64,000 nt of DNA from JAMLHH01 sp964653095 (GCA_964653095.1 CAZZEH010000007.1:1-64000); one strand, 5' to 3'; counted from the stretch's first letter, positions 36,487-45,982 are shown. Notes: generated by a model not told the origin, from the sequence alone. Numbers and translations are program-made.

Positions 36487-38121
36487 TTATATCAACGTAA
36501 AGACTATGCCCGGTATTCTACGTGTTGTCCCATCAGGACCCTTTACTCTGATTTCTTCAAAGTAAACCATATCTCCCGGTTTCATGTCTTTTTGGAATCC
36601 CTGTACTTGTGAAGTAAAATATGCTCCATTACAAACTGCCGATACTGGATCCTGTCTTCTTGGAACAAAAGTTACCTGATAAGATACTACACTAAATCTC
36701 GCATCAAAGTCAAAGTTTTCCAGAACTGCTGAAAGTCCGTTTTGAACTCTCATCTCTGCTGCATTCATTCTCCCTCCGTCCTTTCCTCCTACTTTAGCTA
36801 CCGGGTCAGGAATCATTTTTACTCTAAACTCTTTTGATGTCAAGCTCTTCCCTTTAGCAGATACATTTACAGTAGCTGTACCTGAAGAAGACACTCTGAC
36901 ATTATACTTACCGCCTGTTCCTGTAATATTACCGCCACCGCCTGAAATACTGACATTCATATCTTGTCCTCTTACCCCAGCTGCTGAAACTTCTACCGGA
37001 TTATCCACTCCAATATAGAACACATTCATCTTAGTTGGTGATACAGTTGCAAACGGAGCTGCCACAGTATATTTAAAATCAGGTAGTTTATAACTCTTTA
37101 CTTCATTAGTTCTATCATTTTTCACATTGATTGTTCCGGATACCGGAAACTCTCCTACTGTAGTTGCAGTTCGTTTGAAAGTACCAACTCCATCTGAGTT
37201 AACCGGCAGACCTGCTCCATTCACACTCATAGAAACATTAGAAGTTCTGGTGTTGAATGCCGCAAGGAAAATTTCAGCCTCGAAAGTCTCGCCCAGCATT
37301 ACATACGATGATGGGGCTACAATTTTTGCCTGAAACTTATCAAAAATAATCTCATCTTCCTTAAGCTCATTGGACTGACCAACCTTTTGAAACATATAGG
37401 TTGACAAATCCGATTCTATATTTTTAACGTCTGACAAGAACTTAGTCAACATTGTTTGAGAAGCAATCGCAGGTATTTGATGAAAACTTTCTCTCACCCA
37501 GTCATTTGACGGGTTTGCTATTGGATTTCTTTCGTTTGAGGCTGAAGGAGCCTGATTAGGCAGCAGCTTAACTTTCCCCCCTTCAATTGTGAAGTTAAAG
37601 GGCCAGTTTTTGGTCACATCATTCACATCTCCTGAATCTGTCAGAGCTAAAAACTGTGTGAGTGCATTCTCTATTTTCGACTGCAATTCATATCCTTTAC
37701 CTCCTTTCACATTACCTCTCTCAGTTCCTTCCACCAAAAATCTGCTGGACAAATCCACATCATCTCTTTTTTTCATATCTCCGCCGTACTCTTCTTCCGG
37801 TCCCCCGCCTTCTTCGATAAGCTGATTGATAAGTCCTTCAATATAATTCTGTAAGTCTTCTGAAAGTCCTTTCACCTGAATCGCCCTTCCCTCATATTCA
37901 ATGAGTTTTTCATTTCCGGGCTCTTTTGCTTTTTTAGCGGCAAAGCTACTGTATATACTCTTTTTTCTTATATCTACTGCTTCATTTGATTTTAGCAGGC
38001 TCTTATTAATTAGCGAAAATGCATTCAGAAGCTCTGCAGAAACGTTAAGCGCCAGCATAGCAGTCAATATAATATACATCATATTAATCATCTGCTGCCG
38101 GTTATTTTTAGGAATACCCAT
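36487..38121 (-). CDS. gldM: Type IX secretion/gliding motor protein GldM (PorM)
   Basis: A 544-residue protein anchored by one N-terminal helix (MMYIILTAMLALNVSAELLNAF). A long periplasmic part of several beta-domains follows, which in known GldM forms a dimeric shaft. Together with GldL it makes the proton-driven motor of the T9SS. Recognisable blocks are LNVSAELLNAFSLINKSL, YVMLGETFEAEIFLAAF, and the C-terminal GRMNAAEMRVQNGLSAVLENFDFDARFSVVSY. The gene lies 46 bp after gldL and 8 bp before gldN. Confidence 0.96.
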   Translation of the reverse strand: MGIPKNNRQQMINMMYIILTAMLALNVSAELLNAFSLINKSLLKSNEAVDIRKKSIYSSFAAKKAKEPGNEKLIEYEGRAIQVKGLSEDLQNYIEGLINQLIEEGGGPEEEYGGDMKKRDDVDLSSRFLVEGTERGNVKGGKGYELQSKIENALTQFLALTDSGDVNDVTKNWPFNFTIEGGKVKLLPNQAPSASNERNPIANPSNDWVRESFHQIPAIASQTMLTKFLSDVKNIESDLSTYMFQKVGQSNELKEDEIIFDKFQAKIVAPSSYVMLGETFEAEIFLAAFNTRTSNVSMSVNGAGLPVNSDGVGTFKRTATTVGEFPVSGTINVKNDRTNEVKSYKLPDFKYTVAAPFATVSPTKMNVFYIGVDNPVEVSAAGVRGQDMNVSISGGGGNITGTGGKYNVRVSSSGTATVNVSAKGKSLTSKEFRVKMIPDPVAKVGGKDGGRMNAAEMRVQNGLSAVLENFDFDARFSVVSYQVTFVPRRQDPVSAVCNGAYFTSQVQGFQKDMKPGDMVYFEEIRVKGPDGTTRRIPGIVFTLI

Positions 38122-38167
38122 ATTAAATCTTCGTTTTTAAGTTCAAAAATAATTTACAAACGAAGTC

Positions 38168-38860
38168 CTATGACCTCATTGCTGAGAGCATATTTCCATA
38201 TACTTTACTCAAATTATCTAAATTAGAAGTAAGAGCACTCATTGCATCTGTCGTGGCTTTTGTTTGGCTTGCCAAAACTTCAGTTGTTTGTTTTGCCTGT
38301 TCAGCAAGTATCTCAGTAGTATGCTTAGTTTGAAGGGCCAGCGCCTCTACCGTCTGTTGAGCCTGATTTGAAATCGCTTCTGCTGCCTTTTTAGTTTTTA
38401 CTGTAAATTCTTCTGTTGCAACCTGAGCGTTTGCCACATTAGCAAGTGAATTTACATTATCACTAAGCCTATTTAAATTATCACCTAATCTATCTATAAT
38501 TGACTGGTCAATTTTAGCTTCATCCAACATTTTATCTAAAGCTGCTGTAGAACCAGTTCCTCCTGCACCCGCACCTGATGAACCCACTCCTGACATGTTC
38601 ACAAACTCACCACCGGCTTGATCCAATCCCGGGTACAGCTTCTCCCAATAGTAATCTTTCACTGGTGGAACTACACCGGACAATGCAAAAATAAATGCCT
38701 CCGTCATAAGTCCTACGGTCAACGCCATATTCGCCCACGGTTGATGTGTCAGCTTAGCCCATGCTCCAACAATTACCACAGCGGCACCCACGCCGAAAAG
38801 AAAGTTTTTGAATGTCTTAAAACCATTGGATTCTAAGAAAGGTGTTTTTTTATAAGTCAT
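38168..38860 (-). CDS. gldL: Type IX secretion/gliding motor protein GldL (PorL) with hendecad tail
   Basis: A 230-residue inner-membrane motor protein. Two helices (about 20-36 and 43-65) are joined by the KLTHQPWAN loop. The second helix has Glu54 in LMTEAFIFALSG, matching the glutamate of known GldL needed for ion-driven function. A Gly/Ser linker (about 87-105) leads to a cytoplasmic helix. Residues 154-208 are five consecutive 11-residue repeats built around QTK-TTE-(I/V/A)LA, a textbook hendecad coiled coil. In family members the cytoplasmic part is helical. Gene order and spacing (45 bp after gldK) support an operon. Confidence 0.95.
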   Translation of the reverse strand: MTYKKTPFLESNGFKTFKNFLFGVGAAVVIVGAWAKLTHQPWANMALTVGLMTEAFIFALSGVVPPVKDYYWEKLYPGLDQAGGEFVNMSGVGSSGAGAGGTGSTAALDKMLDEAKIDQSIIDRLGDNLNRLSDNVNSLANVANAQVATEEFTVKTKKAAEAISNQAQQTVEALALQTKHTTEILAEQAKQTTEVLASQTKATTDAMSALTSNLDNLSKVYGNMLSAMRS

Positions 38861-38905
38861 AATTCAAGTGTTTTTAGTTATTGATTTTATTTTTGGTTTA
38901 AAATT

Positions 38906-40183
38906 TTATCTAAAGTCATTAATAGACCTGCCCATATATGGTAGTACATTTCTAAATCCTATATATGATTTGGCAGTATCCTGATACTCCCAACTTCTCG
39001 TACTTGTCTGCAAAAAGTACGCTATATCTTTCCATGAGCCGCCACGAACTACCTTACGTTTTAAAATTGTAGGATCGTCAGGCTTAGCATCATAACGTAT
39101 ATCCGGGTTCATGTCGTGCATGAAAGCGTATGAGTTCTCAGAAAAAGCTGATAATGTCCATTCGGAAACGTTACCCGCCATGTTATATAACCCGTAATCA
39201 TTTGGCCAATATGATTTTGCAGGTACCGTATAAAAACCACCGTCTTCCTGATAATTCCCACGACCCGGTTTAAAGTTTGCCAAAAGGCATCCCTTAGTAT
39301 TTCTAATATAAGGACCTCCCCACGGATATGGTGATAATTGCCTTCCACCCCTTGCTGCATATTCCCATTCGTGTTCAAACGGCAATCTGAATTCTTCCGG
39401 GAATGCTTCTCCTTTCTTTTGCTTATACGAAGTCCAAAGGGAAGTTCTCCAATAACCAAAAGCATTTGCCTGATTCCAGTTTACTCCCACAACAGGATAT
39501 TCGTCATACGCCGGGTGTGAAAAATAAGACCTGGTCATCGGTTCATTATAAGAATAGGTGAAATCTCTTATCCAAACACTTTCGTCCGGCCATACATACA
39601 CATTATTTTTATCAATAAAAGCCGATCTCGGCTTGCTTCTATCGGTATTTAAGGCCATATCTTTCCATCTAATCCATTTGTATTCATACTGAAGCTTTGA
39701 AGGATCCAATTCCATTCTTCCGTGAACCTGATCTTCTTCCGAATAAAACATCTCTCTTAAATATCCCATATCCTCACCATCCATAGACCAGTCTATCGGA
39801 TAATCCCAGTTAATATATTCCTGACCATCCTCTGATTCTATAAGATGATTCTCACCCAATATTTTATGAGCTATAGAATCTCTTACCCATTCTACAAACT
39901 GACGATATTCATTATTAGTAATTTCTGTCTCATCCATAAAAAAGCCGACAATGGATATTTGCTTGTTTTTAGCCTGCATGGAATATACGATATCCTGATC
40001 GGAAGGGCCTGTATGAAAAGTGCCTGAAGGAACATAAACCATTCCATACGGCATCATTTTGCCGTCCCATTTTGGTCTGTCCTGAGCACCGACCAGTTGT
40101 CCTTCAAGACCACTTTTCTTATTACAACCAGTCCAAACCAGTGTCAAAAGAATGCCGATTATTATAAATCCTGATTTATTCAT
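38906..40183 (-). CDS. gldK: Type IX secretion/gliding lipoprotein GldK (PorK)
   Basis: A 425-residue lipoprotein with lipobox WTGC (Cys20). It has the formylglycine-generating-enzyme-like fold of GldK/PorK: GMVYVPSGTFHTGPSDQD, FFMDETEITNNEYRQFVEWVRD, EYPVVGVNWNQANAFGYWRT, RLPFEHEWEYAARGG, GLYNMAGNVSEWTLSAF and VVRGGSWKD. In the T9SS it forms the outer ring with GldN. It is the first of the gldKLMN run and lies 121 bp after the PorP/SprF gene, on the same strand. A weak promoter-like TAACTTCG is at 40253-40246, so it may also have a start of its own. Confidence 0.95.
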   Translation of the reverse strand: MNKSGFIIIGILLTLVWTGCNKKSGLEGQLVGAQDRPKWDGKMMPYGMVYVPSGTFHTGPSDQDIVYSMQAKNKQISIVGFFMDETEITNNEYRQFVEWVRDSIAHKILGENHLIESEDGQEYINWDYPIDWSMDGEDMGYLREMFYSEEDQVHGRMELDPSKLQYEYKWIRWKDMALNTDRSKPRSAFIDKNNVYVWPDESVWIRDFTYSYNEPMTRSYFSHPAYDEYPVVGVNWNQANAFGYWRTSLWTSYKQKKGEAFPEEFRLPFEHEWEYAARGGRQLSPYPWGGPYIRNTKGCLLANFKPGRGNYQEDGGFYTVPAKSYWPNDYGLYNMAGNVSEWTLSAFSENSYAFMHDMNPDIRYDAKPDDPTILKRKVVRGGSWKDIAYFLQTSTRSWEYQDTAKSYIGFRNVLPYMGRSINDFR

Positions 40184-40304
40184 TAATTTTTTTTTAAACT
40201 TTTACGCAGCTGTTATGTTAAAATTTCACTTGATGATATAGACGACGAAGTTATAGAAATTTTTAATTCATTAAAGCTGGGCTATAAAATCTTTAACATT
40301 TTTT

Positions 40305-41291
40305 TTAGAGATATCTTGGATGATTAAGCACTTTGACTCTTTTCCCGCCTGTTTTAGAAGGGATGAGATAGTATAAAGAAGCTTCATGCGATCCTTTATT
40401 TACTAATCTGATTGTACTCATCATTATATCATAACTGTACATAAGCATTAATTTTTCAAAAACCCTAACTTTTGCCCTCATAATCAACGACTCAAAACTG
40501 TTATTATTATAACCTCTGGCTCCTATTCCAAAAGTATATCTTTCCAAAACAGTCGTGCTTAGTGAGTAGTCTATCTGGTAATTATAACTATTTATTCTAA
40601 GAAAAACAGAAGGTTCAATGTTAACATTTTCATTTAACGGAATATTAGCAGCAATATGGACTCCGTAATACCTCCCGAAGTCAGTTTTAAAGTCAGAATG
40701 AACCCCGCTTAATTTTGTTTTAAAATCAGCTATATTATCCACAAAAGCACCTACTTGCAATATATCATGAATATAGGAAATTCCGAAGTTCAAATTGGGT
40801 CTGAGTGAGGTTTGTTTCAATGTGCTGATTAAAAAATCTTCACCTGCAGTTGGAGCTTTCAGCTTTCCGCCATTTAATGACATACTTTTAATTCCTGTTT
40901 TAGCCCCTATATTGACCTGACCTTTCTTTAAAGGTACTGAATATGCTATGGATATTTCCCCGCTAGTGAGATTTATTGCTCCCGCCCGGTCATGAGCTAA
41001 AAAGACACCTCCGCTTAAGTTTTTTATCGGCAGCTTCATATCCGCACCAGTATAAATTGTCATAGGTGCGCCTTCGAGTCCTGTCCATTGATAACGATAT
41101 GACAGAAATGTACGTATCCCATCATCTGTCCCTGCGAGAGCCGGTTGTTCAAACTGAGTGTGCCATACCGGTATATGAGTGCTGTTAAAAAACACCTGTG
41201 CCATACCTCCATGAAAACTAAGGAGCAATAGCAGTGTCCCTGCTAATTGCTTTAGCAATCCATACTTTTTACCAATAGATTTTACAACCAT
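40305..41291 (-). CDS. PorP/SprF family type IX secretion outer-membrane protein
   Basis: A 328-residue outer-membrane barrel (337 residues from the upstream ATG 41318). A signal peptide (LAGTLLLLLSFHGGMAQ) precedes the typical start QVFFNSTHIPVWHTQFEQPALAGTDDGIRTFLSYRYQW. GVFLAHDRAGAI, NFGISYIHDILQVGAFVDN and the C-terminal MLMYSYDIMMSTI also match PorP/SprF. ATG 41291 keeps the signal peptide compact, and a one-mismatch -7 element (TACTTTTA on the minus strand near 41328) lies just upstream of it. PorP/SprF proteins help deliver substrates or surface adhesins through the T9SS. The adjacent gldK places it in the T9SS operon. Confidence 0.92.
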   Translation of the reverse strand: MVVKSIGKKYGLLKQLAGTLLLLLSFHGGMAQVFFNSTHIPVWHTQFEQPALAGTDDGIRTFLSYRYQWTGLEGAPMTIYTGADMKLPIKNLSGGVFLAHDRAGAINLTSGEISIAYSVPLKKGQVNIGAKTGIKSMSLNGGKLKAPTAGEDFLISTLKQTSLRPNLNFGISYIHDILQVGAFVDNIADFKTKLSGVHSDFKTDFGRYYGVHIAANIPLNENVNIEPSVFLRINSYNYQIDYSLSTTVLERYTFGIGARGYNNNSFESLIMRAKVRVFEKLMLMYSYDIMMSTIRLVNKGSHEASLYYLIPSKTGGKRVKVLNHPRYL

Positions 41292-41338
41292 ATCATGCAG
41301 GTCAGTTGTTTGATCCAATATAAAAGTAAGGTAAAAAA

Positions 41339-42127
41339 TTATTTTATCTTATTCGCCTGAATGATATAAGATTTGATTGCACTAACCATAGACGGATGTT
41401 CAGGTGTGGGTGCCATTATATCAATTCTGAGATTTCTTTCCCTGACTGCCTCGGCAGTTTTATTGCCAAATACGGCTATACGAGTTTCTCCCTGCTCAAA
41501 GTCAGGAAAATTTTGAAATAAAGATGCTATCCCGGATGGGCTGAAAAATACCAATATGTCATATTTTATATCTCTCAAATCAGAAAGGTCACTTATTACA
41601 GTTTTAAACATTATTGCTTCTGTAAAATCTATGCCTGCTTCAGTAAGCAAATCTATTGTTCCCTGATCTCTTACATCTGAGCAGGGCAACAGATAGGCTC
41701 CTTCTGATTTCTCCTGTTGTTTATTAATAATTTCAATCATTTTTGACATACTGCCATTGCCAAAAAAGACTTTCCTTTTCCTGTACTGTGTGTATTTTTG
41801 CAGGTATAACGCTATGGCTTCATTCCGGCATATATATTTAGTCTTTTCAGATATTTTCAGACGCAGCTCTTCCAATAATCTAAAATAGTGTTCTATAGCA
41901 TTTCGACTGGTGAAAATCACAGACGAATACTGATCAATATACACTCTGAATTTCCTAAATTCTTTGACTTCGACCCCATCTACATATATAAATGGTCTGA
42001 AATCCACTTTTAGATTGTAATCTTTTCCCAAGTCTATAAAAGGAGACCTGCCATTTTCAGGCTCAGGCTGAGAAATCAAAATTGACTTTACTTCTTTCTG
42101 AAAAGAGGCGTGGCTCATTACTGTCAT
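41339..42127 (-). CDS. hemD: Uroporphyrinogen-III synthase
   Basis: A 262-residue HemD enzyme that cyclises hydroxymethylbilane to uroporphyrinogen III in haem synthesis. Weakly conserved as a family, but recognisable from ILISQPEPENGRSPFIDLGKDYNL, SVIFTSRNAIEHYFRL, KRKVFFGNGSMSKMIEII and ILVFFSPSGIASLFQNFPDF. These match Bacteroidota members. ATG 42118 (three codons in) is an equally possible start. It lies between DUF4271 and porP/sprF on the same strand, a linkage common in Bacteroidota. No other early haem-synthesis gene is adjacent; hemW is divergent from the start of this run. Confidence 0.88.
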   Translation of the reverse strand: MTVMSHASFQKEVKSILISQPEPENGRSPFIDLGKDYNLKVDFRPFIYVDGVEVKEFRKFRVYIDQYSSVIFTSRNAIEHYFRLLEELRLKISEKTKYICRNEAIALYLQKYTQYRKRKVFFGNGSMSKMIEIINKQQEKSEGAYLLPCSDVRDQGTIDLLTEAGIDFTEAIMFKTVISDLSDLRDIKYDILVFFSPSGIASLFQNFPDFEQGETRIAVFGNKTAEAVRERNLRIDIMAPTPEHPSMVSAIKSYIIQANKIK

Positions 42128-42142
42128 ATTTTCTCTTCTTTT

Positions 42143-43012
42143 TTATCCCCATAAATTAAAAACCAATTTGAGGATAAGTAAATATGGAATGATTTTGAAA
42201 GTGCAAAGATACATAAAAAAATAAAACAGATTATTATTCAATGATTTGTTCAATAAAATTAAAGAGCGTATTAATCCTATTAATGAAAACAAAAGCAATG
42301 GAACTGTAACAATTGCGGTCAAAATGCTGAAACTTAAATATATTTGATTGAGATACAACACAAATACGGTCAAGACTATCGGAAGACAACTCCAGGTAGT
42401 TATCAGGTTGTACTGCAAAAAATACACTTTAAAAAAGTCTCCTAAACCAATTGTTTTTTGTACAATATATTCGCCCGCATAAACTGCCGTCAGCAATGCC
42501 AGAATAAACACTGACATCCATAAAAAATATTTCAAATCCAGATATCCTGCGCTTTTTGTATATACCGAAATCAAATACAGACTGACAAAAGCAAGAAACA
42601 GACTTTTTAAAAAAAATTGAATGAGTAAGGAAATAAAAGACCTGTATTTCTTGTTTTTGTAATTCAGCTGAAAGAACCTCACATTGAGCATTCCGGCCAA
42701 AATACTGCTGTAAAAGTCTTTAGAGAACAACTTGATTAACAGAATCATTAAAATCACAAGCGGCAACACCACATACAGTGAGTTGGCAGTATTCTTCTCT
42801 TTTACGGACTGAATATCCCAATATGGCTCTTTAGAAATGCCTGTAGCCGAAATTTGCTCTATTGACTCAGATAAAAATGTATTTGTAACTGTTGTTTCGA
42901 GAACAGAATCAATATAAGCAGGGTTATATTCTTTTTCTGACGCATTGACATGAATCAATATAGACATAAAGCAACACAGTAGAAAGAAGTCCTTTTTAAA
43001 AAATATTGACAT
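42143..43012 (-). CDS. DUF4271 family membrane protein
   Basis: A 289-residue membrane protein starting MSIFFKKDFFLLCCFM, which gives a signal-like first helix. The longer in-frame ATG at 43075 would overlap the BamA-like gene by 80 bp. A loop (about 25-75) is followed by seven or so hydrophobic helices. The family marker RFFQLNYKNKKYRSFISLLIQF and the GLGDFFKVYFLQYNLITTWSCLPIVLTVFVLYLN block match DUF4271. Function unknown. Its regular position next to hemD in Bacteroidota is the only functional hint. Confidence 0.82.
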   Translation of the reverse strand: MSIFFKKDFFLLCCFMSILIHVNASEKEYNPAYIDSVLETTVTNTFLSESIEQISATGISKEPYWDIQSVKEKNTANSLYVVLPLVILMILLIKLFSKDFYSSILAGMLNVRFFQLNYKNKKYRSFISLLIQFFLKSLFLAFVSLYLISVYTKSAGYLDLKYFLWMSVFILALLTAVYAGEYIVQKTIGLGDFFKVYFLQYNLITTWSCLPIVLTVFVLYLNQIYLSFSILTAIVTVPLLLFSLIGLIRSLILLNKSLNNNLFYFFMYLCTFKIIPYLLILKLVFNLWG

Positions 43013-44759
43013 ACCCAAAATGCAACTTCGACGTTCTGAAATCAACAGGATTTTTTTGCTCCCTTCCCACTGCATAACTCACTCCGAAAATACCGGCTTT
43101 AGTCTCAAACGCCAATCCTGCTCCAAAACCGAACGGAAAATCTTTATATGCTCTACCATCTATTTTTTTACTGATAAATCCTGCGTCCACAAAAGTGTAA
43201 AAATAAGAGTTTTGCTCTAAAATAAATCTATATTCTGCCGTAGCTACAATATAATGTTGTGCGTTCAGAACTTCCTCATCAAATCCTCTGAGAAGATTGG
43301 CTCCCCCAATTCTGTAAAGTTCATTCTCGGCAATACTTGCATTCAGTTTTGAAGCACCTGTAAAAGCAAGCTTAGCCACTTGTCTTTCAGTCAATCGTAT
43401 ATACGCCTGAAACTGAACTCTAAATTGTGCCTGAAGGGATTTTAATTTAATCGTATCATACAGCTGTCTGTATTCTTCACCCATTTTTATAATAGAATAA
43501 TTGGGCTTTATCTTCTTGGTTCCAATCAGCACATTGGCACTGACATCAATACCTCTTCGTGGATTAAACAGATAATCCAAGTTTTCATAATATCCTTCAA
43601 AACCATACAGCAATGAACTCAAGTCCTGTATCGCCGGCAGCTGCTTGCGATTTTTCACTCTTAAAGTGTCTGTGTACAGCACTATCGACTGGGTATTTTC
43701 AAAATAGGCTTTAATGTAATTATTTGCTTTTGTTCTGAACGGTACTCCGAGCGTCCAATTGAGGTCCATAAATGTAGAATCTCTTTTATCCAGACTGAAC
43801 GTACCCGAAGCGCCTATCGGTGAGCTTAAAATATAAGGATAATTAAACTTGAGTTTCAATTGTTGAGAGTTGGCCTTTACTCTTTTCCATTCCAGAAAAA
43901 ACTCTTCTCCTCTTTTAAATGCATTTTGAAGCTGAAGTCTTGCTTCTCCGGTAATCAGTATTTTGCCCGATTCTTTGTTGTTGGGTAAAAAGCCTACGAG
44001 AAAATCAAATTTACTGACTTTTCTGTTTGCCAAAAATACATTCATAGTCGCTTTGTCACCATAAAAACTCACATTTGAATTTCTGACGAATTTTACGAAA
44101 GGCAATTTTCTTAGTAACTGATCTGACTCCTGTATGAGTGACTCTCTGTACGGCATCTCTTTTTTTATACCCAAATAGCTTTTTAGAAACGCTTCTGACA
44201 CTTTTCCCGCCTCGCGATTTTTCAAACTATCAAGAATCACAAACGGGCCTTTATCAATTCTGGCGGTCATTTGAACCTGATCACTGCTGTCAATACTCAA
44301 AGTATCCCAAAAAATCTGTGCAAACGGATACCCGTTTTCTTCCCAATATTCCAAATGGCTGTCCACAGATCGCAGCGTATTGGAAATATTTTTTACCCTC
44401 AGGTATCCTAATGACTTTTTATTCCCGGACTGTAAAGCCGGCAACTCTGAATGAATAGAATATTGGTGCCCGATATGAAGAAATACTGTTAAAGTATCTG
44501 CTCCATCTTCCCGAATAGAATCTACAGAAACTTCCAGATACATCTCATTTCTCAATCCGTCAATCAGGCTGTTTAGATACTCCGCTCTCTTTTGAACTGA
44601 AGAGAATTTTTGACTCTTTTCAATTTTAAAAAACTTTAGGTTGTCTGTACTTTCAACTAACAGCCAATATGAATTGTTTTCAGCCTGCACAAATGGACAC
44701 CCCAAAAACAAAAAAATCATAAACCACATACCTGAGGCCGACAGTCTCATCAAAATCAT
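42996..44759 (-). CDS. BamA/TamA-like outer-membrane protein (Omp85 superfamily)
   Basis: A 587-residue protein from ATG 44759 (584 from 44750). The signal peptide is MILMRLSASGMWFMIFLFLGCPFVQA. The further upstream ATG 44945 would run through the start of the divergent hemW gene, so it is rejected. The N-terminal 250 residues look like POTRA-type units (YLRVKNISNTLRSVDSHLEYWEENGYPFAQIFWDTL). The C-terminal barrel includes RRGIDVSANVLIG and the ending YRIGGANLLRGFDEEVLNAQHYIVATAEYRF, close to the Omp85 RGF signature. It ends with FGFGAGLAFETKAGIFGVSYAVG. It overlaps DUF4271 by 17 bp and may insert outer-membrane proteins. It is the first gene of the run that leads to gldN. Confidence 0.85.
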   Translation of the reverse strand: MILMRLSASGMWFMIFLFLGCPFVQAENNSYWLLVESTDNLKFFKIEKSQKFSSVQKRAEYLNSLIDGLRNEMYLEVSVDSIREDGADTLTVFLHIGHQYSIHSELPALQSGNKKSLGYLRVKNISNTLRSVDSHLEYWEENGYPFAQIFWDTLSIDSSDQVQMTARIDKGPFVILDSLKNREAGKVSEAFLKSYLGIKKEMPYRESLIQESDQLLRKLPFVKFVRNSNVSFYGDKATMNVFLANRKVSKFDFLVGFLPNNKESGKILITGEARLQLQNAFKRGEEFFLEWKRVKANSQQLKLKFNYPYILSSPIGASGTFSLDKRDSTFMDLNWTLGVPFRTKANNYIKAYFENTQSIVLYTDTLRVKNRKQLPAIQDLSSLLYGFEGYYENLDYLFNPRRGIDVSANVLIGTKKIKPNYSIIKMGEEYRQLYDTIKLKSLQAQFRVQFQAYIRLTERQVAKLAFTGASKLNASIAENELYRIGGANLLRGFDEEVLNAQHYIVATAEYRFILEQNSYFYTFVDAGFISKKIDGRAYKDFPFGFGAGLAFETKAGIFGVSYAVGREQKNPVDFRTSKLHFGYVNIF

Positions 44760-44769
44760 CCTTATTCCG

Positions 44770-44777
44770 TAAATTTG
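44770..44777 (+). promoter_or_regulatory. -7 promoter element of hemW
   Basis: TAAATTTG matches TAnnTTTG. It lies between the divergent BamA-like gene (start 44759) and the hemW ATG at 44793, supporting that ATG. No clear -33 TTG is visible. Confidence 0.45.
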
Positions 44778-44792
44778 ACATATTTTCTGCAA

Positions 44793-45923
44793 ATGGCCGG
44801 TATTTATATCCATATTCCTTTTTGTAAGCAGGCATGTCATTACTGTAACTTTCATTTTTCTACCACTTTCGAGTCGTATAGGTCTCAAATGGTTGATGCC
44901 ATTTGTCAGGAAATTATTCTTCGAAAAAACTTTTTTGGTACTCAAAAAACGAATATTCAGACCATATATTTTGGTGGCGGTACTCCATCTATTCTGACCG
45001 AGCAGGAATTTTATCAGATATGGGAGACTTTGGAGAGCTGCTTTAATCTGGAATATCTGAAAGAGGTTACATTAGAAGCTAACCCGGATGACATGGACGA
45101 TACTTTCTTTCGTTTTATTCAATCTTCCCGTATTGACAGGCTTAGTATCGGAGTGCAGTCTTTAGACAATCTTGACCTTGCCTACCTCCACAGAGTACAT
45201 GACAGTAAAAAAGCAATACAAAGTATAGAGACCGCACTAAAGCGCGGAATAAGAGAGATAACGACCGATTTAATTTTTGGGATTCCCACTTCAGGAATAA
45301 GCCGTTTGGAAAAAGACATAAGAACTTTAAGTACGCTTGGGGTAAATCATATTTCTGTATATGGTCTTACTGTAGAGTCCAGAACTCCTCTGGCTCATCT
45401 TATAGCAAAAAAGAAAGCCCTTCCGGTAGATGAGGAAAAATCGATTGAAGAAATGCTCTGGCTTATGGATTTCATGCCGGGTCTTGGTTATGAGCAATAC
45501 GAAATTTCAAATTTTGCGGTGCCTGGTTTTGAAGCAGTTCACAACAGCAGTTATTGGAATGATATGCCTTATTTGGGAATTGGACCTTCTGCCCACAGTT
45601 ATATGAAGCCTGTCAGGAGCTGGAACGTAGCCAACAATATGACTTATATTCGTTCTGTTCAAAAAGACATCTTGCCCTCAGAATCTGAAGTTTTAGATAC
45701 CGAAACATTGTTTAATGAATGGGTAATGACTCACCTGAGACTGCGGGAGGGTATTTCTGTCTCTAAGCTAAAGCAACAGTATGGTATTTTTCTACAAGCT
45801 TTTAAATCTAACATACAGCCATTTGTTGCTGCCAAAGATGTGCTATTTGAAAACGGGAGATATGTGCTGACAAAAAAAGGAAAGCTAATCACGGATTATA
45901 TTACTTCTGAACTATTCGTGTAG
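44793..45923 (+). CDS. hemW: Radical SAM haem chaperone HemW
   Basis: A 376-residue radical SAM protein. ATG 44793 gives the family N-terminus MAGIYIHIPFCKQACHYCNFHF, whose CxxxCxxC cysteines (Cys11, Cys15, Cys18) bind a 4Fe-4S cluster. IQTIYFGGGTPSIL, VTLEANPDD, RLSIGVQSLD, TDLIFGIP, YEQYEISNFA and YLGIGPSAHS follow in order as in HemW. HemW hands haem to respiratory proteins and is not the coproporphyrinogen dehydrogenase HemN. Its C-terminal HemN_C-like domain is complete. It is divergent from the BamA-like/hemD run. Confidence 0.94.
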   Translation: MAGIYIHIPFCKQACHYCNFHFSTTFESYRSQMVDAICQEIILRKNFFGTQKTNIQTIYFGGGTPSILTEQEFYQIWETLESCFNLEYLKEVTLEANPDDMDDTFFRFIQSSRIDRLSIGVQSLDNLDLAYLHRVHDSKKAIQSIETALKRGIREITTDLIFGIPTSGISRLEKDIRTLSTLGVNHISVYGLTVESRTPLAHLIAKKKALPVDEEKSIEEMLWLMDFMPGLGYEQYEISNFAVPGFEAVHNSSYWNDMPYLGIGPSAHSYMKPVRSWNVANNMTYIRSVQKDILPSESEVLDTETLFNEWVMTHLRLREGISVSKLKQQYGIFLQAFKSNIQPFVAAKDVLFENGRYVLTKKGKLITDYITSELFV

Positions 45924-45958
45924 GTGAATTATCCAAATTAAAGAATGAGTAATATCCT

Positions 45959-45966
45959 TACTTTTG
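45959..45966 (+). promoter_or_regulatory. -7 promoter element of the flippase gene
   Basis: TACTTTTG matches TAnnTTTG and lies 16 nt before the ATG at 45983. No convincing -33 box is seen. Confidence 0.4.
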
Positions 45967-45982
45967 TTAATTTCATGACCAC

